Shown here one piece after another: positions 22,655 through 34,420 of a stretch of 64,000 nucleotides of DNA. The position numbers and the translations under genes were made by a program. Origin of the DNA: Gamarada debralockiae. Lineage: Eukaryota; Ascomycota; Leotiomycetes; Helotiales; Hyphodiscaceae. The stretch covers positions 24,101 through 88,100 of the forward strand of contig NXFV01001539.1 of assembly GCA_002803225.1 (NCBI GenBank), in the 5' to 3' direction. The notes beneath the pieces are model-generated. The model saw only the letters and a program-made list of their open reading frames with translations, did not search any database and had not been told where the DNA came from. Within the stretch, counting starts at the first letter, position 1. Each line of letters begins with the position of its first letter.

Positions 22655-23396
22655 ATGCCGGCATGTCGACGTGCTCAACGTTTCAGCTTTCGAAAATCTT
22701 ATACTGACTTTGAAGCAGATCCGGTCTTCAGCAGGTCGAAGGAAGGCCAAGAGCAAGAATGCTACTGTCCAGGCCCCTCCTCCACCCAAACCCCAGTTCC
22801 ACCCGTTCCAAAGATTGCCTATTGAGCTTCGACAAGAGATCTTGAGTCTTCTCATTCCTGGCCCACGTACTGTCACTATATGGAGAGATCGACAGCACCG
22901 CAGCGGAAGAGAAGAAAGAGAGATCCAGAAAGCGGGCCCGAGACCAGTCCCCACCCCGCTTCTCCATGTCAATCGAGAGATTCGAGAGTTTGTAAAGAAG
23001 TTTTATACACTCACTTTCGTTGAGCCGCTGAAGGGCAAGGCCATTTACTTCGACTTCGCCAGAGACACGCTGTACATGTACAAACTCGAATCTTTGGAGC
23101 GATTCTTCGGCACCACCACTTCCAAAGTCCCAGAACCCCAACTTGCACACATGGCAGAGATCGAAAAGAGTCTTCGTTTCCTCTGGGTCAACACGATCTG
23201 TTTCAGCACACCGACGATCGGCTTGATCTCGCGATTCCACAATCTTGAGATTCTCATATGCCACTGCATCAAGCCTTACAATGAGAAGTTGCTGGTTAAA
23301 CAATGGACGAAGAAGGCGAAAAACAGCGGAAGGGAGCTCAAGATTCCAAAGTTGCTTCTCCATGGGGGAACGGTCTTGCGGGAGATGCAGGGATAG
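22655..23396 (+). CDS. 2EXR-domain protein
   Basis: The domain frame has no ATG of its own before the middle of the protein, so I propose a short first exon 22655-22670 (MPACR plus one base) and a second exon 22732-23396. The intron has a strong branch site (TACTGAC at 22700-22706) and ends in the tandem acceptor TTCAGCAG, so the second exon may start at 22732 or 22735; both keep phase. Product about 226 aa. The 2EXR domain (about 25-110): FQRLPIELRQEILSLLIPGPR, TPLLHVNREIREFVKKFY, KAIYFDFARDTLYMY. A leucine-rich segment and a Lys-rich end follow. The domain is certain, the start is tentative. Confidence 0.7.
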
Positions 23397-23721
23397 GTAA
23401 GCACTCTCCAAAAATTTAAGCTCAGTCTAAGGGATTAAAGGAATTCTTTAGTCTACGTTCGAAGGAGGCAATACATAGAGGATTCCTGAGGAATGACTGG
23501 ATAATTATGGAACTTTTCATATCTGGATAGGCGATTGGTGGGAAACAGTTGATCAATTATCTGATCATGGAAATTACACGTGGAACTGCTCAGTAGCCAC
23601 GTTGGTTCAGCGCTGAGCTTTTTATAACCAGGCATGCGATAGAAAGGATGGTCATAATAGACTCAACGCGAAGATTTTACCATCTGTCTGCCAGCAGTCC
23701 TGAAGTGTGGAAGATGCCATG
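23397..23721. other. Intergenic
   Basis: 325 bp between the stop of the 2EXR gene (plus) and the stop of the Zn2Cys6 gene (minus), i.e. a shared 3' region. Nothing supported. Confidence 0.4.
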
Positions 23722-25760
23722 TCAAATGATGATTGCAACTTTGAAATCATCCATGGCATCTCTGACACGCACTCTCTGTCCTTCCCTCTCCTGTTTCACA
23801 ATAATTTGCTCCAGAAGCTCTCTTGCTTTTAGGATGTTGCTTCCCAAGTGTTGAAGCTCTGACATATAAGACAAGATCCAGTCCTGATAGATCTCATCAG
23901 TAGTCTCGATGCCGGCAATGAAGAGTGGCAGTGGCCAAAGCAGTGATCTCGGCGTATCCAGGTACTTCGCTTTCCGTAAGCGATATGCGATCCGAATGAT
24001 TTCATGTGCCGCATCTTGGGACTCCGAATCAGTGCGAGTGTCAGGGTTCAGGATGCGATTGAGCATTATCGTAGCGGAGAGGTGGAGAGCAATCACTGTC
24101 AGAGCGTGGAAGGTTGTGCGGTCGACAACGTCTTTCTTGCTTGGATACGGCGCATGAAAGAGAACCGCACACTCCTATTGATGATATGAGAATTCTGGTA
24201 TACGTTACTCGGGTGTTTTAACAGACTTACAGCACGAATTCGCGAGATGTTAGCCCGAAGAGCCTGGATCTTCGCAGTTCGAAGTTCCTCGAGCACAGAG
24301 TTTATATTATCCTCCTGTGGATGTTCCTCATTCCATGCCTCAAAAGCATTGAGAGTGCTGAAAATAGAGAGAATATCGTCGCACTTCATGTGGCAAGGCT
24401 CTTGAAGTAAGTCCTCTTCGAGCTCTGTTTTCGGATAGCTATCCCCATAGCAATCACTTAAATACGATCGCCCTTCAGCCACAAATCTGAGAAACGGAAG
24501 CGCATCAAGATCAACGAGTACGCTCAACAAATCTCTCTGCTGCCTAGCTTTTTTGATTCTCCTGAATTTATGGTTCCCGAAGAGTGAACACCGAAGATCG
24601 ATGTAAGCTAGCCAAGTGAGAAGTCGACAGTCCAAGCTACTCAAACTTGGTTTCAATTCGTGCCAGTGCTGCTCGAAGAGCTCCTTTATCGAGTCCAGCC
24701 GATTATAGAGAGACTGGTAATCGCAGAGCATCATATCGCAGTGGCAGAGAAAGAATGCTGTTGACAGGAGCATATATAATCTTGCGGATTTTTCAGCATT
24801 CCGTCTGGTTAGACAGCCAGAGTCAGAACCACTCGACAGTTCGGCGATGATGCTTTGGACCGCGCTTGAAGCAGAGATATAATAAATAGCACCGGAATAT
24901 GCTGGATTCTGTTCTCGGCATGATAGGTAGGAGCAGGTCCAGCCCAGAATCCCATGCCGCAATGGCGAATCTGGGGTCCCTCGAGTGGAATCCAACATGT
25001 AGTTGTAGGGATTCCAAGTGGAGGATTTGGAGGTAAGAAGCTTCGGCATGTTGCTTTCGTAGCCATTGAGTAATGGCATCTCGCCTTGTGAGTTGCCGTA
25101 TACTTGAGGTACCGAGGCCGATATTGCCCATATCATGTTCGCGTCGAACGAAGAAGACGGGACAGCAAGCTCATCTGAGTTGTCCAACTGTTCGAAAAGA
25201 TCTTCATCGAACGCTGTGAGGGACACATCGGCGGAGACTGGGCTGAGATTAGTTGAGCGATTCGTATCAGGGACGGACTGAAAGGCCCAGTCATCCAGTT
25301 GGGGGTCCTCTAGATCCAACCCTCCTACAATGCGCCCAGAGACACAGTCTGTTCCAGAAGCCTGGCAACTGTTCAAAGCAAAATCTCCACCACCCAATCC
25401 ACTTGATAGCCAAAAAATTACATCTTGAGGCAATTTCTCGCCCTCCGCACTATTCGCCTGGCCATCATCAATCACCCCACTTTTGCGCCTGCCCGCGTTG
25501 GGATCAAGAGTTGCTCCTTCCTGGGATGCAGGGACTGGAACTTCAACCGCTGGGCTTAAACTGGTGATTGGACTCCAATTCTTGAAGTTTGCATGAAATG
25601 ACGGCGTACAGGTGAGATCCAGGCGCTGACAGTTATCGCAAGGTGTCTTCTGGACTACACATTTGACGCGCCTCCTTCTACACGTCAGGCATCCGGATAC
25701 GGACCGGGCACCTTTGCGACGTTTCGGCCCTGATGATGAGGCGATTGATGAGGCACTCAT
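23722..25760 (-). CDS. Zn2Cys6 fungal transcription factor
   Basis: Exons 24231-25760 and 23722-24174, intron 56 nt (GTAAGT...CAATAG), phase 0; 660 aa. The Zn(II)2Cys6 cluster at residues 24-51 (CLTCRRRRVKC, then PCDNCQRLDLTC) has canonical C-x2-C-x6-C-x6-C-x2-C-x6-C spacing and a preceding basic stretch (GPKRRKGAR). The long C-terminal region is helical and matches the general fungal-specific factor type 2 architecture (PRSLLWPLPLFIAGIETTDEI). I chose the ATG at 25760 (GCCATGAGT); an upstream in-frame ATG at 25865 would add 35 residues without domain support. It lies downstream of the Dal5-type permease on the same strand, 438 bp apart, so it may regulate the permease/C45 pair. Confidence 0.88.
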
Positions 25761-26198
25761 GGCACACGCGTTCAAGATATGGGCAGTTGTTGGTTGAAGG
25801 GTGAAGGATCGAAAAAGGAAACTTCGATGAAGTTGCCATGGGAGGCCGTTGGAAGCCTGGAACAAGCGCTGATCTTCATCGGCTGCAGGCTTCCGGTATC
25901 GCTAACTTTGACCCCTGAATAGAGTGGCGGGAGAACTCATCAGGGTTTGGTGGAGTAAACGTGCAAAGGCGAGGCAAAAATGATCACATATCCAAGATAA
26001 CAGGTTTCGTCCAGTATTTGACGTTAAAGTTCTGTTATTTTCAGCGATTTCCAAATGTCACATAAAGTTCACTATATGTCTCAAGAATGGTTCTGACTGC
26101 AGCCCTGGCTGCTAAAACAGTCATACAAAGCGGAGAATTTGAGGTATCAGAGGTATCTAAATATCCGGGACACCAGGTCAAACTAAACGAACCCGAGC
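25761..26198. other. Promoter region of the Zn2Cys6 gene
   Basis: 438 bp between the stop of the permease and the start of the regulator (both minus). No distinct motif I would commit to. Confidence 0.4.
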
Positions 26199-28240
26199 TC
26201 AGTAAACATATCTAAATCTAACATGTTCCTTGTCGGTCAAGTCCAAGAAATCATAAGCCACCGTCTCAATCCCAGCAGGTACGGCGGCAGCCTTTCGATC
26301 CCTGCGACGGTTCTCGAGGTAGAGATAGATACTGCGAGGAGTTAGGAACTAATAGTCCAAAGAAATAGAGCCGGGGCTTACATCATGGCAATTTCGATCG
26401 CAATCATAAGTACGACGCAGACGTAGAAAGCTCGGAAGCCAGTCGGGTATCTCGGAGATTCAGAGGCCAAGAAGAAATGAGGAGCAATTATCTGGCCCAC
26501 GCTGTAGGCCATGAACAACATGACCTGCGCTTTATCAGTCCTCTCGGAAATAAAAGAAGGTTGGGATTCTCCGCAAACTTACTCCGCAAGTCGCCTTTTT
26601 GGTGAAGCCACCGATGTTGGATGACACTAAACTCATGCACATAATGTAAGGGATTGTATTGACGAACATGACTTGAGAACAGTCAGTATAGCGATGGGGG
26701 ACGATCCGGGTTGAGCACTCACTATAGAAAGCTCCAAGGCGGTCGTGTGCATGCGAGGTAGGTAAAGCTTAAAACATTAGTACCTACTGATTTAATAGGA
26801 AAGAAGACATACTGTCGACGAGAACAGCCCCGATCAAAACCACAGTGTTGGCGAGGATCATCAGCACGCATCTGGAATTGGGGATCATCTGGGTTGCAAT
26901 TCCCGCCACGACCACTGAGCACAACTGAATCGTGTCTTCGGGGAACGACATCAACGTTGCTTGTCGATCAGAGTATCCGAGGCCGGTCAAGACAATTTTA
27001 TCGAACTGCACATGTCAGCGTTCAGACCATAAGAACGAAAAGGGCAGCACATCGTACTGAAGTAAGGCCTCCACCAGGAATGCATTGCAGAAAAGCGATC
27101 GAGCACAACATCCACGCCTGTGGGTCTTTCAGAGCTTCCTTGACCTGCGAGACCTTGTAGCGGCGATTCTCGATACCCGTGTGGTTTTTGATGACCTACT
27201 AGTGTCAGCGTGTGAAATTTTGAAGTCAGATCAGCGAATGAATACCCTCATGACTGCAATTTTTCTCTCTCGTTCAGTCAAAAACCACGCCGTCATTGGC
27301 GATGTTGGTAAAAAGAAGTAGAGAAAGATACCCCAGCCAATCGTCAGAGGTCCGAAAATCAGAAAGATGATCTATATTTGGCTTCGCATCAGCTGCTGAG
27401 AAAAGCAAGGAGAAGAAGGGCTTCGGGAGTGACATACCTGCCAGGTAGCATATTTGCTGCTAGAAAATGTGTCACCTGACACAGCGTAGGTAATGGAGTC
27501 TGCGATGAATGATCCAATTCCACCCCCAGCCCACCAAATCGAGGCCCGTAGGGGCTGTTCCTTCCTTGTCCAGTATTGGCCAACCAAAACTGTCAAGATG
27601 GGAGAGAGGCAAGTCTCGAAGGCTCCTAGGAAGAACCGACAAGTCGCCAAAGTGGCAAACGAATTTGTCGCAGCCATACACGTGGTGACCATTCCCCAGA
27701 GGAGTACCATTGCACCGAAGTATTTCCCAATGGGAAGTTTCTGCATCAAGACAGAGCTGGGATACTGTGCAAATAGGTATCCAAAGTAGAAGATTGAGTT
27801 GACCCAGCTGTATTGCTGGCCAACGAGATGCTTTATTCAGTTGTCAGTTGCCTTTCGAGCAACTCTTCAGAGGTTTCTTACATCGTCGGTCCGGATACCA
27901 AAAATCGAGGCCTCGGAGAGGGCCACTTTATCGATGAACGAGAAGATATAGGTCAGTGTCATCTTCATCAGGAATCAGCAAATCGTTCGAAATAAGTCAA
28001 GAAGCAGCATACCATTGACAGCAGAATCAAATCCAGCTTCCAGCGAACCCAAGTTGCCTCCTTGTCCGTGTACTCGAAGACATCCTCTGTCCCCGCAAAC
28101 AAGTCAGCTGCATCATCATGGTCGACATTTTGAATTGTCGCCTTGATATCAGAGGTGTACGCCTCTTCGATACCAGCTTCGTGGATTGTATTAACGGCGT
28201 TGTCGCCTGGAAGAGGCTGTTGCTTCTCAGACAAATCCAT
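26199..28240 (-). CDS. MFS permease, Dal5/allantoate (anion:cation symporter) type
   Basis: Ten exons: 28013-28240, 27882-27962, 27438-27830, 27371-27246, 27195-27058, 27005-26813, 26767-26723, 26671-26583, 26524-26382 and 26331-26199. All nine introns are 48-61 nt, GT-AG and in phase; total 522 aa. Twelve membrane segments are expected; family features seen are GYLFAQYPSSVLMQKLPIGK, RFFLGAFETCLSPILTVLVG, WYWTRKEQP-type loop (YWTRKEQPLRASIWW) and the ending DLTDKEHVRFRYVY, typical of Dal5/Tna1-like carriers at the plasma membrane. Substrates in the family are anionic (allantoate, nicotinate, vitamins, small peptides); which one here cannot be told. It is divergent from the C45 acyltransferase gene and shares its promoter. 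Confidence 0.9.
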
Positions 28241-28859
28241 TGAGTTCAGTGAACGAAGAGCAGTGAAAGGGATGAAGAAGAAAGATGAAGTCCCATGATT
28301 GCGGGGCTGGGATCATATGTATTTGAACGGCGACTGGTCTGACTCCTTACCCCCACCTTCGTTCACAACACTTCAACGAAGATAAGAAGATGGAACATAA
28401 CTCGTCGATCCCTTTGCAATTACTGGAAATAGTGATTGTCCGTATCTCTTTTGTTGCAGATGCGATGGATTGTTCCATCGTCGTCAATAGAACTAGATTA
28501 GGAAACTTCAACAGTGGATGCGGTGGGGTGATGAAGTTCCCCACTTTTGCGCCTCCTCAGCACGAAGTCCACTTCTGGAAATGATCCGTTCTCGTCGTCA
28601 ACAGCTCCCGATTGGGACATTTTAGAGAAGCGGCATCGCTTGACGCTTCAGTTTCAATCGTGAACCAACATTGAATCACAACAAGGCGTTGGATTCATGA
28701 AAAGTCTTTTCATCAAAGGACTCACTAAGACCGTGTCAACAAATATATAAAGCAACATGGGCCCTTATTCTTTGTGCAACTCGGACACCTCCGACACTCG
28801 CGATTCTACCAAGCCTTGCTGCTTTAACGTGCCCCTATTCTCCACCCACCACTACAATC
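28241..28859. promoter_or_regulatory. Bidirectional promoter, permease and C45 gene
   Basis: 619 bp between divergent starts. TATATAA at 28744-28750 lies 110 bp before the C45 start, a plausible TATA box. One HGATAR site (AGATAA, 28380-28385) lies about 140 bp from the permease start; such sites bind GATA nitrogen regulators (AreA/Nit2), and Dal5 genes are classic targets. One site alone is weak evidence. Confidence 0.5.
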
Positions 28860-30231
28860 ATGCCGCACAGTAATAATAAGGAAGCCGTTGGATTAGATGC
28901 TCCTACTCCCACATATCAACATGTTGTGGTGGAAGGTTTTCCATACCAACGAGGTCTCTCTCATGGCCAGCAAGCTGGCTCAAAGATTCGAGCCAATGTG
29001 GATTATTATAAGCAGCGCGGGAAGCTTGCGTCAGGGTAAATTTCGAAATCCAAAACTTCGAACAGTTTACTAATCATTTAACCATAGACCCCTGATGTCG
29101 AGCATTATCAACAACATCTACATTCCCGCCATCAAAACTTACTACCCCAGCGGTCTCGAAGAGATGCGCGGCATAGCCGATGGCGCAGAAGTGACACTGG
29201 AGGACATCGTCCTTCTCAACGCTCGCTACGATCTCGCCAGAATCGAAGAAGAGCCCTCAGCTCATCCCTCCCCCAACAGTACATCCGGATTCAACACCCC
29301 CCAAGACGACCAAGCAAACGAATGCACCAGTGCCTTCTTCCTCCCGTTCGCTACCTCCAGCGGCGATGTCCTCAACTGCCAGAACTGGGATATGTCTGCC
29401 CGTCTCTGGCTGAGCGACTGCATAATTTACCTCGAAGTGCATCCAGATGCCTCAGAAAATAAGCCGTCTATGTTCCTTGTTACTGAAGCTGGGCAACTTG
29501 GGCGATCTGGGATGAATTCTTTGGGGATGGGAGTCACAGCGAACTCGCTGATGTCTACTGATGACTATATTCCACGTCCAGATGGAAAGCCTGTTCTGCC
29601 GATTTCGTTGCTTCGACGAATGATTTTGGAGAGCAGCCATTTGTCAGAGGCGTTGACGGCAGCGCAGAACTTCCCGCGTCATGTTTCCAACAACCTCACC
29701 ATCGCAATCTCTGAAGGCTTCGGCATGTGCCTCGAGATCACACCTGATCGTTTGTACAAGGTTTACAGCAACATCGACAACTACTATCTCGTGCACACCA
29801 ACCACTTCACTCACCCGGGATTTGAAGCTCGCAAAGATATTCTCGACAGATACCCTGGCGGCAGCAGTTGGTTCAGACGTCAGCGATTTGAGCAAGGGAT
29901 TCGATCATTCAGAGATGGGAAAGTGGATAATGAGAAGATCATCGATACGTTCTCAGACCATTTGAGCTACCCCGAGTCATTATGTTGCCACCCTGAAGAT
30001 GACCCCATCGATGCGGTAATTGGTCACCTGCCAGGGTATCCGTTCAGAAGCTCCAGCGCGACCGTTGCTTGCGTTTTGTACAATTTGACCCAAAGCACTG
30101 TAACTGTGTGCAAAGGCCCACCTTGCCAAGGAAAGTTCCAGCTCTTTCACGTGAAAGGCGAGAGAGCTTGGAAGAAAGTGGTGAAGGAGGGGGATGAAGG
30201 GATCATGAAGGCACGCCCTGAGCTTCCATGA
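28860..30231 (+). CDS. Penicillin acyltransferase-like Ntn hydrolase (peptidase family C45)
   Basis: Exons 28860-29035 and 29088-30231, intron 52 nt, phase 2; 439 aa. The family is made as a proenzyme that cleaves itself so that a Cys becomes the N-terminal nucleophile; the best-known member is isopenicillin N acyltransferase, most others have unknown amide substrates. Seen: GFPYQRGLSHGQQAG (N-terminal motif), VLLNARYDL, the nucleophile at Cys138 in NECTSAFF, VLNCQNWDMS, and NNLTIAISEGFGMCLEITPD. The residue before the nucleophile is Glu where the Penicillium enzyme has Gly, and about 28 residues of polar linker (SPNSTSGFNTPQDDQ) precede it. The C-terminus is ARPELP, so there is no PTS1 peroxisomal tripeptide. 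No penicillin genes are nearby, so a penicillin role is unlikely. Confidence 0.88.
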
Positions 30232-32053
30232 AGCTTGGTACAGCGTTTATAAGCGAAAAGACCGATCTAGAAAGAGAATAGAATAGAATAAATGAATGAG
30301 ATATGTTGGTTAGACAAATCGAGAATTGACAATTGTGCGACTCTATAGGGCGGGAGGAGGAAAGATAAAATTAAATGCTTTAACGATGATGGTGCGGAAG
30401 GGATTATCGCCTAGGAAAAGTGGAAGAGAATTCGCCGGAGTTGGAGAAAGGAGGGAGAGAAATCCAATGGGCCGCGAAGCAGCACCAGGAAACATCAAAT
30501 GCGACACCCCATTCAGATAACTTCAGCGTTTGCAGAACATTAAGGCGAGATTTGAAAAGGAAATGATAGTTGGAGGAGGTTTGAAGGAGAAATCAAGAGG
30601 TGAATTTGTCGATTATCGGAAGGAAGCAGAAACATGACCCTAAGTTATACCCTTAATAAATGTGCCGCGTCAAAATTACCACTAAGGAGATGTCCAGGGG
30701 CAAGAAACGTAGTATATAACGGTCCCTTATTAGTCTCTAGGGATGTCGCATCGAAAAACAATATACGAATGATCCTTCCAGAAACTTTGTAGAATCGTTG
30801 ATTTTGGTTCATATACCCGATGACTAGTTAGAAGGTGGGACAGGCGGTTGGCAGCAACTTCACGGTAGTGAGTGTTGCGGTTAAACAGCTTCACGACCGC
30901 CTCGTGCCAATTCCTTGCAGCCCATAGATCTAGTATCTGCCGAGGACTATTCAGTTTAAGTTCAATTTGAATCGTGGGGCGTACGCCACAGATGAAAGGA
31001 CGCGGGATAAGGAGTAACTGGTGTGGAAGAAAGATCAGATGCCCAAGCCACATCATGGGCAGGCTTTTTTCAGCTCAAGGTTCATGCCGCCCACGCCGAC
31101 AAGCCCGGTACATTGGGCCTTATCAGATCTTTCCTGGATGGGCCTGTGATGGCTGATAATGAGTGCTAATTCATTGGAGTTTGAAAGAGGAAACTCCGCT
31201 TATGATGGGTGATCAGACATGGCTCATGCTAAATGCTCAGAGTAGAACCAAGGTGAACCCTTGGAGGTACGTTGGGTGCTCCAGCTATGACCAGACTCGT
31301 GACTATTGAGTCTGGCAGGGGAAACTATCTCCGGATTTGCGAATAGAGTGACGATCAGACCCTGAAAGAAATAAGTTTAGATTTGGGGTCCGCCATTTTG
31401 CCCACTTGAGATGGGCCAATGTGGAGAGTCGCTCCCGGCTTTGCAACGGCCGTAACATGTAGCATGTATGATGTAGCAAACGACAACGGCTGGTGAGCGC
31501 CGAATCGAAGAGAATATAAACGGGCATTCAATACTCGCATTGAATTTTGACCCAGTTACCCAAAACTGAGAAGATAAGCCAGATATTGTTTGAGAGAAGA
31601 CTCTGGTCGAAGCATCGGTTTTCTTGATGAGACTTCTTCTCAGAGCGATGAAGTTGGCTCTACGATATACTTTCTATCCCTTAAAGATATTGTTGTGACT
31701 TGAAACTCAAATAGAGTCAACAATAGTTGCTTTGTATAGTTTGTAAAGCATTTTTTAGATGCTGCGAATCAAACGGTGGAGCATTTTCATGGAAGACAAT
31801 GGGTCTGCGAAAGTCAGAAATATTCTCGGCTCTAATTGCCTCTTATAAGCCTCAGTAGTATTATGGCCTCAGGCATCAACGCTATCTAAGCCAGCAGCAA
31901 GCGGCCGGGAGATTGCTGCCTCAGGCTTCACTTACCTTATAGCGAATAAAGCTTTGGATCAAGACGTAGCGCAATTGTCGCGATCTCAGAATACGAGAAG
32001 CAACAGTGGCGTAATGGAAGGGAAACAGAGTGTACTGTGGGTCTGAAGTAGAC
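30232..32053. other. Long gene-free stretch
   Basis: About 1.8 kb between convergent 3' ends. Frames are short and unrelated to known families. No inverted repeats or tandem arrays that I could pair. Confidence 0.4.
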
Positions 32054-33960
32054 TCAATGACATTTGCCTATAGAGGCCCTTATACGCCACGTTTCTGAGG
32101 CACTGAAATTAAGTTCTAAAATATTAGCCACGGCGTAGTGATGGTTGTCGTTGGCAAGCCTTGCAGCCTTTCGATATCTCTGGCTCCTTGGAAGGTGCTT
32201 ATCTGCGCCGGCATGGATCAGTATCTGAACCATGTCAAGCCGGTCATATTCTGCAGCCACTTCAAGCGCTGTCCTTCTTTTAACTTTAGATCCTGGCGCA
32301 TTGACGTCTGCTCCATTTCGAATTAACCTGTAAGCAACCCCTATATGTCCAACGAGTGCTGCAACATGAAGAGCTGTAAAACCATTTGGATCTTCTGCAG
32401 GGGCATTGATGTTAACTCCGAGGTCGATCAGCTGCATATGCTGCTTTGAATTGAATTCCCCCGCTGCTATAGCGTTTCGAAAGATCTTCCAGCTGCCAGC
32501 ATGATTAGATCCATGATTAATAATCCTAACCCTCTTGAACAAACTTATATTCTCTTCGGCATAAGACTGCTCAAATTTCCTTTTCGTGGATAATCGGCGG
32601 TGACTATCATGTCCCGTGGTGAGGGGGTTGCCCAGAATTGAATACTTGGGTACCATAGGCCAAAATGATTGCACGGGCTCCTCTGCAGGTAGTTCTTCAA
32701 TGCGCTGATACCATATGCCACAACCTCCACTGGCTCAATTAGTGGGTGATTATCAGCCGCGAGAAGGGAATCTACCACGTAATTGCATTACTACTGCCTT
32801 GAATGCATTCCTTTCCACACCCTGGGCATGTCGTGCCCGCATTGGTCTGTTTGAAAACCATACTCATATCAATTTGACGACCCGGGAGGAAACAGGCCCC
32901 AAAAGGCCGTGATCTTTCAATTTCTTGTTGAGAAAGTCTATCTTGAATGGCATACTCCTTGTTCCTGATCTTGTGCTCGCCTGGGGTATTCATAAATCTA
33001 GCTGTCATAACGGATTCGAAGACTTCCCAGGAATTGATTAATTCCAAATGTAGTGGAGCAACGCGACCTAATGGGTCAGTCCATATTGCAGGCTCCTGGA
33101 TCCAGCATGGTTCAAATTCCCGAGGCACCTGCCGCTGCAGGTCTACCAAAATATTATAGCTCTGGAAGTTGAGCGTCAAGATTTTAGACATAAATGTCTT
33201 CAATTCGGTACCGAGGGTGAAAAAGTATTTCCTAGATGAAGTCAGCAGGGGACGTCAGGTTCATTAGCCATGCCTCCGCCTACATCCTCTCTGCAAGCCT
33301 ACTAACAGTAGTTCCTTGAGCTTCCAGACTTCTTGTGTTTTCATTCAATTTTTCATTCACCTTCTCGAGGATGGTCAACTGTTGATGCGTTGCTGAGCCA
33401 GCTTCTTCCCTATCAGTATCGAGGCGTTCGTTTAGTCTCTTGTCGTTCAGTCTTGCAAGAGAGCTTCATCTAAATCAGCATGATTTCAAGACATAATATG
33501 CCAATATCTGAGCCACTCACACACTGGCAGTAATGAGCAACATATTGATGGCGGAGCTATGTCCGTTAATCTCAGTTCTGAACTTCGCCAGGTCATCCTT
33601 TTGCAACAACGCCCATTTCAACTTTTCTCTAGCATCCTTCCACCTAATGCCAGATCCGCCGAAGCACAATGTCCTCTCATGTGTCTTGATCTTCGCCAAG
33701 AATGCTTCAATGCATGTCTTGCATTGACCCGCGGTCCTTCTCACTGTATGAGCGAGCGCATTCATTTCAATCGTTGTCTCGTAGCTGCGCGATAGCATCT
33801 CGACCTCGAGGAGAGCTCTGTCTAATGACCACAACTCCCGAATAACCTCTTGATACTCGGCAGAGGCACCGCGAGTATCGTCGAGGGCTTTGACGGCGTC
33901 TTTGACCAAAATGCATACAGCGATGCAGTCGCCAGCCGAGAAACCGAAAGGCACCGCCAT
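32054..33960 (-). CDS. Helical N-domain / ubiquitin-like / zinc-ribbon / ankyrin protein
   Basis: Four exons: 33521-33960, 33284-33463, 32776-33231 and 32054-32729 with introns of 57, 52 and 46 nt, all in phase; 583 aa. Residues 1-150 form the fungal helical N-terminal domain seen at the front of NLR-like and ankyrin proteins (MAVPFGFSAGDCIAVCILVK, ALDDTRGASAEYQEVI). Residues about 150-205 look coiled-coil. Residues about 235-340 fit the ubiquitin-like fold of these proteins (ILVDLQRQVPREFEPCWI, then DPLGRVAPLHLELINSW). The third splice joins two halves of a zinc ribbon: TTCPGCGKEC and AITCGGCGIWYQR. The C-terminus has ankyrin-type repeats (NGFTALHVAALVGHIGVAY, RTALEVAAEYDRLDMVQIL). Nucleotide-binding domain absent. 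A sensor or adaptor role is inference. Confidence 0.8.
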
Positions 33961-34420
33961 CGTTCAAGGCTGGCAGTCTCAAGACGCGAGAGAAACGTAA
34001 GGATAATGAGACCAGGCTAAAAATTGTCCCGCAGTTGCTAGATCTGCGGACAGATGGTTAAGTAATGAGAATTTCAAGATCTACTCGAAGATGCTTATCG
34101 TCATGACCATTGTTCGACAGCCTCGTCCCACATCGGAGGCGAAATGCTGGTGGAGGCTGTGCCGCACTCAGCCTGATTTTGACGCGCAACTCAACTGAAA
34201 ATTTGGTGCCACCGGGCCTAAGACACCAAATCATATCTGCAAGATAACGGGAGTTCCCAGCCGTCTGTCTCAGGAGCCACACTCGGCTAAGTCAAATGGC
34301 AGGGAATCACAGCTGTGCAAGCATAGAACAGAATTTAGAGGATTGATTACGGTTGCCATTGCATTCGGCCTCAGGCGGACGGTACCATTACTAATCAATT
34401 AGTCAACATTGTGAATGCAT
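33961..34420. other. Upstream region of the ankyrin gene
   Basis: 460 bp; no gene. Presumed promoter of the 32054 gene, bounded on the far side by element B. Confidence 0.4.

Noticed and set aside
28860..30231. Penicillin biosynthesis
   Set aside because: The C45 gene is a general family; no ACV synthetase or IPN synthase nearby, no PTS1 and a changed cleavage site.
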